DNA of 64,000 nucleotides, taken from NCBI RefSeq assembly GCF_932526225.1, contig NC_064039.1, positions 4,849,001 through 4,913,000 of the forward strand, given 5' to 3'. The translations under genes were made by a program, and so were the position numbers. The stretch comes from Nematostella vectensis (Eukaryota; Cnidaria; Anthozoa; Actiniaria; Edwardsiidae). The notes beneath the pieces were generated by a model. That model was not told where the DNA came from. It saw only the letters and a list, made by a program, of their open reading frames with translations, and did no database searches. Positions 22,382-33,000 of the stretch are shown one piece after another. Position 1 is the first letter of the stretch. The number at the start of each line of letters is the position of its first letter.

Positions 22382-23423
22382 TTTAGCAAGGACGAAGTTT
22401 TCCGTGCGAGTAGCGAAAGAGTTGGTCCACTCCAGTGATATTATTCTTCCAACAAAGCAGCGAAAATCATTGGCCAAAAGACAATGACACTTAGCGACCG
22501 TCACGCAACATGGAAGTATCAAAAGAATGTCATGTAACAACTATCTTTCCGATAGAGCATGAAATGGTATAAATCAACTTAGGGTTGGAAATGTATGTTT
22601 AACGTCTCTTGACACGAGTTAAAGAGGAACTAGTGAAAAAATACAATTTTCCGTCAAATTTTGATTTTGCTTGAGTTATATTTCAAAATTCCTCCTACGC
22701 CCTGCACCTACGCGTTTGCGTCATGGTAGACTTGCTCCAAGTCAACCTCAGAGTCAGTAATCGAGCATAAGAAGCGAGATTTAGTCAGCGAGCGAAGCGA
22801 GATGAGGTCGCGAAGCGAGATGAGGTCACAAAGCGACCGAGAACGACTTTGAAAGTCCAGCGTCATGGCTGTGTTGGGAGAGGACGTATCAGATGTTGTC
22901 AGAATTGTGGCGCAGTACATGATGGGTAATACGTCCTGTCAAAATCGCAGTCATTATAACCAAATTAGTTGTTGCGCAAACGCCAAGAATTAAAATGACT
23001 TTTACGTCTTGGAATAGCTTGGCTATATATATATTGGTCATATTTAATGCTCAGCATCGAAATTTTTGCAATTTCATCATCTTAAACAGTAAATTTGCAA
23101 CTTACTAGACAAAGGGGGTGTGCATTAAACGCAGATCCGGACGCAGACTCTCTTCTATTTAGAATATTTTATCTAATATGTTTTACAAATATTGTTTATA
23201 TGATAATAAAAAAAATTATGATTATTATTATAATAGATAAATAAATAATTATTTATTTATTTATTTTGTTGTTGTTCTTGCGCAGGGCCCTAGAGCGAAG
23301 CTGCCGAGGTGTATTTGATATCTAAAGCGCCATATTTTTCGGCTCTGAAATCTTTATTGTTAAACAATAATAGCAATTATGGGTGACGAAGATGTCTGTA
23401 AAACTATTCATTAGCAACTACGA
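22382..23423. other. Region upstream of gene B
   Basis: About 1 kb without exons. It includes the probable 5' UTR of gene B, a short direct repeat GCGAAGCGAGATGAGGTC near 22790-22825, and an AT-rich block at 23160-23275 with (ATTT) repeats. No promoter element could be named. Confidence 0.4.
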
Positions 23424-23889
23424 TGAAAATTTAAAAATTAGACGAGAGGTACTTACCTTGAAGTGTAATTGTAATTCTCTTTCGATATGCTCCACATTAT
23501 GGGATAATTATGCATACTTCCTAACTTACTAATGGTCAGCGGTCACATTTCACAGCTATTTAAATGCAAATGAGACAGCGGTATATAACCCCAGGGACAT
23601 AGAATACAATCAGTTCTTCCTGGAGTGTATAAAATGGCAAAGATCCGACAGCAAAGGGTGGGGATAAAGGGCGGGTAGCATTACCCATAATGCTCCGCAT
23701 ATCTTCAGAGAATTACAATTACACTTCAAGGTAATTACCTCTCGTCTAATTTTTAAATTCTCTTTCGATATGCTCCACATTATGGGATAATTATGCGATT
23801 TCAAAGTACCTGAGCCATAAGACATATCTCAACAAACATAACTTGTGAGATGATTTAATACAATTCAACACTTAGAATTATTTTGCAAC

Positions 23890-24636
23890 ATTATTTTCAC
23901 TCAAATAATACTTTCTAAAGGTCCGCTCATTGGACCAGTCCGCCATGCGGAGAATCTCATCAACAGGAACACCCTTTAAATACTTATCTGAAACAGCAGC
24001 ACCTCTTAACACTGTGTGCTTTATATGTATCAGTATCAATGCCAGCTGCAGCCATTACAGTATTAATCCACCTTGCTGCCGAGCCAGTGGCCACTGCCTT
24101 ATGTGGTTTAATAAACGAGATAAACAACAAGTTCTCAGGGAACTTGTGCGATTTATGTACTCTTTGAGGGTAACAACAGGATATATTGATTTATCTTCAT
24201 TCAAACAAGAAAACTCAACCTTCAAAGAAGGCTTTCTAGGCCTACTGGTTTTCAGGCACTCAGTTATGTCAAAAACTATACATCCATTGCTCAAATTCAT
24301 ATACCTCAAATCTAAAGCACATAAGGTTTGCTCTCTTTGTGCTGATGACAATGCACAGAGCATAACAGTCTTAAAAGTAAGAGTCTTTAAAGAAAGTCGC
24401 TCCAGAGGGAACAAAGTCCTTAAATAACTAGTCACTTTAGAGACATCCCAGGTGGACGAATATCGTGGAGTCTTAAGAACACCCTTCAGTAGTCTTGTAA
24501 GAAGAGGGTGTGAACCGACAGCAACATTGTTCACGCTATACAAGGTAGTAGACAAGGCTGAACGATAGGTATTAATTGTGCTGTAGCTCTTCCCTCCAGC
24601 AAAACAGTCTGCTAAGAAATTGACTACTTCACTCAC
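23890..24636 (-). pseudogene. DIRS tyrosine recombinase, frameshifted
   Basis: The N-terminal part shows VSEVVNFLADCFAGGKSYST, INTYRSALS and the first catalytic arginine in SSAQREQTLCALD. After frame changes near 24000-24060 the C-terminal box continues: HTVLRGAAVS (His and second Arg), DEILRMADWSNERTFRKYYL (tyrosine nucleophile). Family role: integrates the closed circular DNA copy. The frameshifts predict no activity. Confidence 0.8.
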
Positions 24637-25052
24637 AGGTGCTCGAAGTAGATCAACTTTTCTCTGATCACACCAGCAACACCATTTTTTTCCAAACTGT
24701 ATTGTACTGCTTGTCAGTCCCAGTTGACCAGGATGCAGAGATGATTAGGATTGCCTCATCAGAAAATCCCTTTGCAGACAATGATCTCCGGATAACATCC
24801 ATCCTGCCAGGAGCAGCCTGTCCGTGGAAGCAGTGTTGGCTGAGCTATGGAGAGTTGTAACAATAGAGGATACCATGGTTGTGTTGTCCATGTTGGAGCA
24901 ACGAGGAGTACTAATGCACTGTCATTCCGAATCTTGACCAGGACCCGAGTCAAGAGACTAAAGGGGGGGAGAGCATAACATCGGAAATTAGACCAACTGA
25001 TACTAAAAGCATCAACGGCATGTGCGCCCGGTTCCAGGTGCCATGCAACAAA

Positions 25053-25448
25053 TCAGTCCAATTTTGCATTTGACCTAGATGCAAAGAGATCTAATTCAGG
25101 CAAGAATGTCTTTGTAACAAGATTATTAAATACATCCTGATCAAGAGACCACTCTGAATTAGAAGTGAATTCTCTAGATAAAGCATCAGCTTCACAATTA
25201 CATGTACCAGGGATATGCTGGGAAGAAACAAAAATATTCCTTGAAATACACCACTCCCAAATAATAGCAGCAAGTGCATCCAAAGTGGGAGATTTCATTC
25301 CACCCATATTATTGATGAAAGCAACTGCTGTGGAGTTATCTAGTCTGAGTCTCACATGAATACCATTTCGATTTTCAACAAAAGCTTGCAAAGCATAGAA
25401 AGCAGCCAATAACTCTAAATAGTTAATATGATGACTAGACTCAGGCAA
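25053..25448 (-). pseudogene. DIRS RNase H domain
   Basis: Contains YLELLAAFYALQAF (catalytic E), VRLRLDNSTAVAFINNMGG (catalytic D) and HIPGTCNCEADALSRE (catalytic D region), then ELDLFASRSNAK, the usual linker. An in-frame stop follows LD; the family sequence continues after it (APTWTTQPWYPLL near 24890). Confidence 0.8.
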
Positions 25449-25742
25449 AGACCATCTACCATTCGTAGACTGCCCATTACAAACTGCACCCTAGCCAAAC
25501 AAACTAGCATCACATTCTATATAAACATCAACTGGGTTATACCCAAACATAGAGCCATTCAACTTAGAAATGTTATTTACTACCAAGTTGATATCAGACA
25601 TTGCCTGGGAGCTAATCTGGATATTTTGATCAAAGTGATGATTGGAAGTTAAGGCCTGAGTTTTGTCTCTTTCAATAGATCTGTAGTGAAGCTTTTAAGC
25701 TTATATTAAGTATATTAAAATAAATTAAGTAAATTAAGTATA

Positions 25743-26993
25743 TTAAAGCTTATTTAAGTATATTAAAATATACTTCACAACAGGGAAGGCTGATACCAAC
25801 AAACCCACTATGCAAGCAACTTCCCTGACGGAGGCAAACGTTTTTAACAAAACATTTTTGCATGTATATACTATTTTCTCAACCTTCTTAATAGGCAATG
25901 AGAGCTTCACTAACTCAGAGTCAATATCAAAACCCAGATAAGTGATTTGACTGGATGGAGTGAGCTGAGATTTTTCTTCATTTATTATAAAACCCAAATC
26001 ATGTAATAATAATCTGAGCATAGATAAATGTGAGAAACATTCCTGCGGAGAGCTACCAATCAAAAGGATGTCGTCGAGAAATATCACAACTCGACATCCA
26101 TTTAGTCTCAAATGAGAGACAACAGGTTTAAGGACCTTGGTGAAAACTCTGGGGGCTAGGCTGTAGCCGAAGGGTAAACATGAAAATTCATAAATTTCAT
26201 TTCTCCACTTAAACCTCAAATATTTACGATCAGGCTTGTAAATAGGAATGCTGAAATAAGCATCTTTTAAATCAACTGACACCATAAAATCACCCTTTGC
26301 AATGGTATCTAAGGCCACATTAATATTTTCCATTTTAAAATGGATCTTTTGTACAAAACTATTCAAGGGCTTTAAATTAATCACTGGGCGCATATCACCA
26401 GTTTTCTTGGGTACTAGAAAGATATTTGAAATGAATTCCCCAGTGCAGGGAAAAACTTTGATGATGGTTCCTTTGCTTGGAGACTCACTGAATTCCAAAT
26501 GATATCCTGATACAGTTTCCAGTACCCAGGGATCACTGGTGATTTTACGCCAGTTTTCAATGTGGTGCTGAAGATTACCTGCATGAGCCAAAGGTACCTC
26601 ATTCAAGCTTTGTCCTTGGAGTTCTGGTAATTCTTCTGTGTGTACTGGTAGTTGCTTCACCTTGTCCTTTGGTCTGGGAACCTTCGTAATCCTAAAAAAA
26701 GCACTCCGCTTGCCACGCATGGATTGACCAGTGTTTTTGTTGTTGTTTGAGAATTTGTAGTCAAAAGAGCGCCCACGTCTCGATGAACTTACCCGAGCTA
26801 GTGTCCTTCTAGCAATTTTATTAACTTTACCTATGTCCTTGACATGTTTGGGAAGTTCATCCCCAAAAAGAAAGGTGGTCACAGGATTGGATTTGCTGCA
26901 CACTGCCTGGTAGGCCTGAGCTATGTCAGGTTTCAATAGCTCTCGTCTCTTTAGAGAGTACAAGTAAGACGAATACTGGCTTGTCCGCCCCAC
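25743..26993 (-). CDS. DIRS reverse transcriptase region (with end of gag)
   Basis: A 416-aa open stretch. The first 100 or so residues are the end of the gag-like part (KRRELLKPDI, FLFGDELPKHVKDIG). The reverse transcriptase shows IFLVPKKTGDMRPVINLKPL, DLKDAYFSIPI, FSCLPFGYSLAPRVFTK and the catalytic box VIFLDDILLIG. The frame is lost about 100 residues before RNase H. Family role: copies the element's RNA into DNA. The copy is part of a defective element. Confidence 0.85.
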   Translation of the reverse strand: MGRTSQYSSYLYSLKRRELLKPDIAQAYQAVCSKSNPVTTFLFGDELPKHVKDIGKVNKIARRTLARVSSSRRGRSFDYKFSNNNKNTGQSMRGKRSAFFRITKVPRPKDKVKQLPVHTEELPELQGQSLNEVPLAHAGNLQHHIENWRKITSDPWVLETVSGYHLEFSESPSKGTIIKVFPCTGEFISNIFLVPKKTGDMRPVINLKPLNSFVQKIHFKMENINVALDTIAKGDFMVSVDLKDAYFSIPIYKPDRKYLRFKWRNEIYEFSCLPFGYSLAPRVFTKVLKPVVSHLRLNGCRVVIFLDDILLIGSSPQECFSHLSMLRLLLHDLGFIINEEKSQLTPSSQITYLGFDIDSELVKLSLPIKKVEKIVYTCKNVLLKTFASVREVACIVGLLVSAFPVVKYILIYLNKL

Positions 26994-27125
26994 ATAATGA
27001 CCGCACCAACGTACAACCGCCCCACCGAAAAATCGAAAAGCTAGCCCGCCCCACTCTTTAACGAAAGTCTTATTTCACGTCTTATTCTTAGTTATTAGAA
27101 TTTACGAATTCGATGTGGGGCGGAG
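26985..27125. mobile_element. Small inverted-repeat insertion inside the DIRS gag
   Basis: The stretch begins TCCGCCCCACAT and ends ATGTGGGGCGGA, a 12-bp inverted pair, and separates two parts of the gag-like coding region. There is no ORF. It looks like a tiny MITE that landed in the retroelement. I did not find a clear target-site duplication. Confidence 0.5.
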
Positions 27126-27776
27126 TTACCGGATACCAGTAAGACGCATGCCCCAATAGGGTAATAGAATCAGCCAGCATCGGCAAGATATCCTTAGGAT
27201 CAACTGCTCTACCTGCGATAGAGTCAAACAGCATGACAATGGGCCGCGCCGCTTTTACCACATTCGTTTGAAGTTCTTGCAGTCCAAAATCTCTGGACTT
27301 GGTGTTTCGCTCTAGATCATGCCACAATTCCACGTTTACTTTAGGAACGCAGAGAAATTTGCAGTTTTCCGGAGTCTTATATTTATTCTGCAGCTCCTTG
27401 AGCTTCTCATCCAGAGGTTTTTTAGAACATGCGTCGTTGACACGCTCGGCAATAACGTCTATAACCTTAGGACCATAGCCCTCCTTTTCCTCAAAGAAAG
27501 AGGGTAGGAACTGTGCTGCTACGCTGGAGTCTAGCGACTAATAAGCACTACACTCCTTGTCAGGAGTATAATCTCCGACCGCCGGTAAAGGCTAGCCGAC
27601 GGGTCAAAACCGGAACCGTCCGAGTCGGACGTTTTCCCTGCAATATTAGCCTCACTGGCGTTAGAATTCGAGGTAGCTGCCTGTTTTGCAGTAACTTGCT
27701 CGACCAAGAATTTCATTGTCTCGAGCATATGAGATATACCATACTGGTCTTTCAGTTCGTCAACATAAAACTCCAA
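27088..27776 (-). pseudogene. DIRS gag-like ORF, broken
   Basis: Starts MEFYVDELKDQYGISHMLET and continues after a frame change near 27531 into ELWHDLERNTKSRDFGLQEL and DSITLLGHASYWY. The rest of the gag-like region (KRRELLKPDIAQAY, FLFGDELPKHVKDIG) is found at the beginning of the next ORF, beyond a 140-bp insertion at 26985-27125. Confidence 0.6.
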
Positions 27777-28037
27777 TGCTTCTTCGTCTTTATCCTTACG
27801 GTTATTTCAGGTTCAATATGGTTCTGCTTATTATCTTTGCTTGCCATTTTCCTTCTAAAAAGAAGTAGAAAGATAAAGAGCTCGCGGTCCGATGCAAAAC
27901 AAAATATACAAATTGACTCACTGACCTGTAGTAGCACGAAAAGAAGAACTGATTGCATTCTATGTCCCTGGGGTTATATACCGCTGTCTCATTTGCATTT
28001 GAATGGCTTTGAAATGTGACCGCTGACCATTAGTAAG

Positions 28038-29288
28038 TCTGAATGAAGATAAGGCATTGAATGGCTTCTTTTATAATTCGTCGCGTGATATTTCTACAGA
28101 GGACGCCGTTTCGAATGCGGGCTTATTATTCCGCAGCGGATATACGTTTCATGCATGCGCTAGTCATTGAAGGCTCAAATAGTGGCCAGTAATTAATGAA
28201 CGGATCATGCGCTCTGGATCTCCCGTCCACGATCGTGGACGGCGGTTAGATCAAACGAACTTGCGACCCATGGCAGAGGTATCTTTTCCTCGCGAACTCC
28301 AGCACAGCGAAATACAGAGAAAAGAGGCCTCTGCTAGCAGGGAAACTATTGTCTAATGCAGTGTACTAACTTAAAATAATTAAAGTCCGAAGAGATACTA
28401 TTCGAGGAACACCCAACGATACCAACCTTAAAATAATTTTAAAACGTCCGAAGAGAATTATTGGGGGCATATCCACGCCCCTAATAGTCGTTTCCTAACA
28501 TATATTTTTAATTATTTGGGTTGGAGGCACGTGCCCCTAGTGCCCTACCCCTGCTAGGAACCTCTTATAATCTCTATGTCGCTAAATTCGAGATATTCCC
28601 CAGAACAAACATAGTCCCAGGGTTTCTTATCGGGTTTCCTGTGGCTGGGTTTCCTGTGGATGGTGAGAGTTGTGACGTCAAGACCCCAGGCTACCTCACG
28701 GTTCATCTCCGAGCACAGGAAGAAGGCCTGGGACTAGGCTGCCCTAGAACCTTATTGAAAGTCTAAAAAGACTTTTAGCATGTTGGGCGGGAAGACCTAT
28801 TTTTCTTTGAAAAAGACTGGACTTATTACTATAACTGAACAACGCAAGATTTATGTGCAAAATAAAATTTTATTAGCAGAAGCGTGTACTTTAGAATAGA
28901 AGATAAAAAACTTACTTAAACATTTGTCAGAATCGATTTGGACTACCAGTCATGTTCGGCATTCTTGTTTGAAACCTATTTGAGAATTTCTTGAGTGTTT
29001 AATATTCTATTTTTTTTCACTACCTACCCATTTTGAAACGTAAACATTGATTGTTTTCCGGACGCAAAGAAGCAAAGGAAGACAACCTGATCTACAATCG
29101 ATAAATAAAACTAGTAGCTAGTTTAGTGTAGCTAGTACTTTACCATGCGAGTTGTAACCTAAATTAGATGATGCTTTAGAAATTATTTAGCAACACTGGC
29201 ATGATAACATGCAATGTTAGTGACTGCAAATTGAATTATCGTGTCCCTTTAATGACAGTGTCACTCCTAGAAAAAAGAAAAAATATTA
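28038..29288. other. Gene-free stretch between DIRS element and simple repeat
   Basis: No exon seen. It contains a partial C-rich dispersed repeat near 28448-28560 (GGGGGCATATCCACGCCCC, GTGCCCTACCCCTGCTAGG) and a duplicated GTCCGAAGAGA phrase at 28388 and 28449. Confidence 0.4.
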
Positions 29289-29289
29289 T

Positions 29290-29604
29290 AACTACTTAAG
29301 CCGTCATCACCATCACTAACACCATTGCCATCATCATCACCATCATCACCATCATCATTATTATCATCACCATCACCAACACCATTGCCATCATCATCAC
29401 CATCATCACCATCATCATTATTATTATCATCACCATCACCAACACCATTGCCATCATCATCACCATCATCACCACCATTGCCAACACCATTACCATCATT
29501 ATAACCATCATCATCATTATCATCACCATCATCAACATCATCATTATCACCACAATCATCATCGTCATCATAATCAACACAGTTATCACCATCATCATTG
29601 CCAA
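29290..29604. repeat. (CAT)n / (ATC)n microsatellite
   Basis: Imperfect trinucleotide repeats (CATCATCACCATCATCACC and variants such as ACACCATTGCC) extend about 310 bp and resume briefly at 29838-29885. On the minus strand they open Asp/Gly-rich and Met/Val-rich ORFs in different frames, which are artefacts. Confidence 0.95.
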
Positions 29605-29918
29605 GGGTGACCCTGGGTACCAGGGGTTCCAAGGTTCAATTCGAAAAAGCTGCGAACTGGCGACAGCTGATTCGAATACCAAGAGTGTTTCCAGGTGTTA
29701 GGAAATCCGAAACCAAAATATATTGAAAATCTAGATACAGGAGCCCTATTTGATTTTGATGACAAACCCTCATTAATGCCCTTCTCTTTCGAACAAAAGG
29801 AGATGAGATCTGCATGCAGATGAGACTGTGTGACTACCATCATAATAAACACCACCACTATTATCATAACCATCACCATCATCTATCACAAATACCACTC
29901 ATATCATAAGTCACGGTA

Positions 29919-30004
29919 CCCTGGTTCCAGAGCCTCAAGCCTATCTTTTTTTAGTGGCCAGCGGGCCACTAAATAGAGAGACGTTCGAGGCTCTGGAACC
30001 AGGG
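29919..30004. repeat. 86-bp perfect-ended hairpin
   Basis: TACCCTGGTTCCAGAGCCTC at the left is mirrored by GAGGCTCTGGAACCAGGGTA at the right, with GTGGCCAGCGGGCCACT as a second stem in the middle. It sits 30 bp downstream of the gene C stop codon, so it would be in that gene's 3' UTR or just beyond. It may be a very short MITE. Confidence 0.8.
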
Positions 30005-30034
30005 TAAAGTCAAGGAATCCTCACCATCATTACT

Positions 30035-33000
30035 TTATCTATCGCCTTTATCTACACTTACAGGTAGGTCTTTGATGGCTTCGTTGTAGGCATTGGCTCC
30101 TTCTTTTGCCACAATAATTTCTTTGTAAGAGTTTGGTTTATCTTTCAGATAATTCTGAAAAATAAAAAAGATAAATATTTACTTGAATTCACTAGAAAAC
30201 GTTGATTATTTCTTTAAAGAGATTTAAAGGGATGAAATGAATGTTTTTGTAGTTGAGTTGACTTGAGGCAGTACGAAAGTATAGTCAACTTGCCTTTGGA
30301 TTTTAACAGTCGATTGCCTATAAGGTGAATATAAAGCCCTGAATATTTTAGCGACTTCAAGCTTTTCGTTTTCGAGATATTCTAAATCAAAGTTGCGTTG
30401 CGAAGGAAAGTTTCGCGCCAAAATTTTTTTACTCAAACTTCGAAAACAAGGGCAAGTGGACCTATGCAGCTAGTTTGTCACATCTTGACCAGGGGCCGGT
30501 TCCTGAAAAGTCAGATAACTTTATCTGCCAATAGGACTTATCCGTAGGTTAAATTTGCTTAGCGGTGGATAGCTATCCAACCGTCAAAAACTGGTTCCTG
30601 AAAGCAAAGTTATCGCTCCGATAGCTATCGGTAGATAAGGTAGATAAGAAAACTGGTTTGACGAGTAAATTGTACACAGTAGACCCAGTTAAATTAGCAA
30701 ATAGAGCCCAATTGTACCTTAATTTTCGTTTTATTTAACCGGAGAATCTTCATAATATAACATATCTATGTTGTCTGCAATCGCCTCCATTCAGTCCCAA
30801 ATTTGTTTTCAACTCGTTTAAATCGCGCTCGTTCGAGTTGCATGTAATTTCAGTCTCCCATTAACGCCAACTTGAAATTTAGAGCTTAGGTTTTACACAG
30901 TGGGAGACGCTTAAGGTAATTCCCTTGAATTGCACTGCGCATCCCTTCTGCGCATAGTAGCGCGCGCTGTTTGTTCGAATTTTCCGGTATTAAGTGCGCG
31001 CGCGCGCCACAGTTGTACAAGAAAACACAGCAAAAGGCGCGCGTTTTTTACTTAAAATCGCTTTGACAGAAAAACGAAGTCGGTTACCCCTATTTTTTAT
31101 TTGCTCAAATAGTTAAATATATACGGAATAATGATATACTGAAAGAAGAAAAAAAGTTGGGTTGTAGAAGTTTTGTTATTTCTCTTAAAAGCCGTAAAAA
31201 TACTTCAAAATGGCGCTTTTTACCGGCGAAAACAATGTCTTTTTGTGCGATCTCTTAAAATGTGATTTGTTTTGAACATTAGCTACTACGTGTTATTGTT
31301 TAGGAGATCGGATCTTGGCAGCTCGACAAACAGAACTTAATTTTCTAAAGACTATAGGCACTCTTTTTGAAAACTAAGAGTTGGGATTTTTCCTTGCGCG
31401 ATCAGTAAAAACGCGTCAACTCTACGCCCCACTGTTGTGGAAAGGAGGTCGGTACCCCCATTTTTTATTACATTTTTTCAAAGCCCTTAACTTCAATATT
31501 GTTTATGCCAAGTTTTAAAAAATTCTGGGTTGTAGAACTATTTCAAGGGAATTACCTTAATGTCTTGTTATTGATTAGGGCTTGCATTTGAATCACCACA
31601 GGCTTCCCAACTCTTCATTTGCAACCAATATGTTATAAGCGCTAATAATTATCTTTGAGCGAAACACTAGGACTTAAATGACTAGATAAATGTTAGAAGG
31701 TTTAATATCTAATTTTACGACTTTGACGTTTTTATATCTCTAAAACCCCAATTGTCCGAGTTTTGAGTTTTAATTCCAGGCTTTGGAGCCCTGTGTTCTT
31801 CCAATAACCATGGCAACAGCTCATCCGCCATCTTACCGGCAGATAGCGACTTATCGGGTCCTCCCGACCTCTGCTAATTTTATCTGCTACTTTATCAGAG
31901 GGTAACTATATCGCATGTTTCAGGAACCCAATTTATGGGGCGGTGAGACGAACTGCAATCTTTCCGTCGGAAGATCAGCCATCAGTGTATTGTGTGGCGG
32001 TTGCTTTTGTTTTCTACAAGTCACGCATTCTCTTATGATCTTCTTTGCAAGATTTCTCCCTCGTAGAATCCAGAACTTCGCAGGCGATTCAGACAGGGTT
32101 CTTTCACGTCCTGTATGATTCGTCATTCCGTGCATTTCTCTAATGATCAGCAACGAGATGTGATCTTTCGCTGGGAGGAGTACTGGATATACTTGGTCAT
32201 ACGGGAGGCTGGTCCTGGTTAGGCGGCTACCTACCCTCATCAAACCATCCTCCTCTATGAATGGCGACAGTTAGGCTAATCCTCTATCTTCAAGGTTCGC
32301 AGCCAATACTCTTCAGCGGCTTCGATTTCCGCAGGTTGTAGATGGCTAGTTTTCTTCTGCGGGTTCTTCACACTGGATTTCAGGTTGCTTACAAATCGCA
32401 TACAATATTCGGTGATTCTTACAAGGCGATTCCATCTGGATTGAGATTGCGGATCCAGTAAGAGTCCCCCCTGGACGGTGACGGCGATGGCACTTACTGG
32501 TTTCTCTTTATTCTTTTCTGGAACTTCTCCTTGAAATATGACTGCCTCGACAGGCCAGTCAGCTTTTGATTTCTTGAAGAAGGCTGGACCGTTCATCCAT
32601 CTTCCTGTGGTTATCTCTTCCACGGTGATGCCTCTGCTTAGGTCGTCAGCTGAGTTTTGATGTGTTGGAACATGTCTCCAGTGACTTGGCTCCCACTCTG
32701 ACTGGATCTCGGCGACGCGAACGCCAACGAATGGCTTAAATGTTGAGGATTGGGACCGTAACCAGGACAGGACTATCGCGCAGTCCGACCACAAGACGAT
32801 GTTCTCCGGCTTTGTTTTGAGCTCTGGGACTGTGGTTTTCGCTAGTCTGAAGGCTACGAGAGCTGCCATCAGTTTTAGTCTCGGGATTGTTAATTGGCGC
32901 AGTGGTGCTACTCTGGCTTTTGCTGCCAGGGCTTTGCGGAGTTGGCCAGACAAGGTAGGCAACGGCGCCATATGCCTTATAGCTTGCGTAGGTGAATACG

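Larger units (their letters stand above)
23424..28037 (-). mobile_element. DIRS-type tyrosine-recombinase retrotransposon, defective
   Basis: On the minus strand the order is gag-like, reverse transcriptase, RNase H, tyrosine recombinase, which is the DIRS order. The ends are inverted rather than direct repeats: 23524-23617 (ACTTACTAATGGTCAGCGGT...) is the complement of 27941-28035 with a few mismatches. Left of this, 23426-23482 and 23713-23767 are also inverted copies of each other, which fits the internal complementary region used in DIRS replication. Several frameshifts and stops break the reading frames, so this copy should be inactive. Confidence 0.88.

Noticed and set aside
23930..24427. 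165-aa plus-strand ORF
   Set aside because: It is the antisense of the DIRS tyrosine recombinase.
29267..29682. Asp/Gly-rich and Met/Val-rich minus-strand ORFs
   Set aside because: They are readings of the CAT/ATC microsatellite in different frames.
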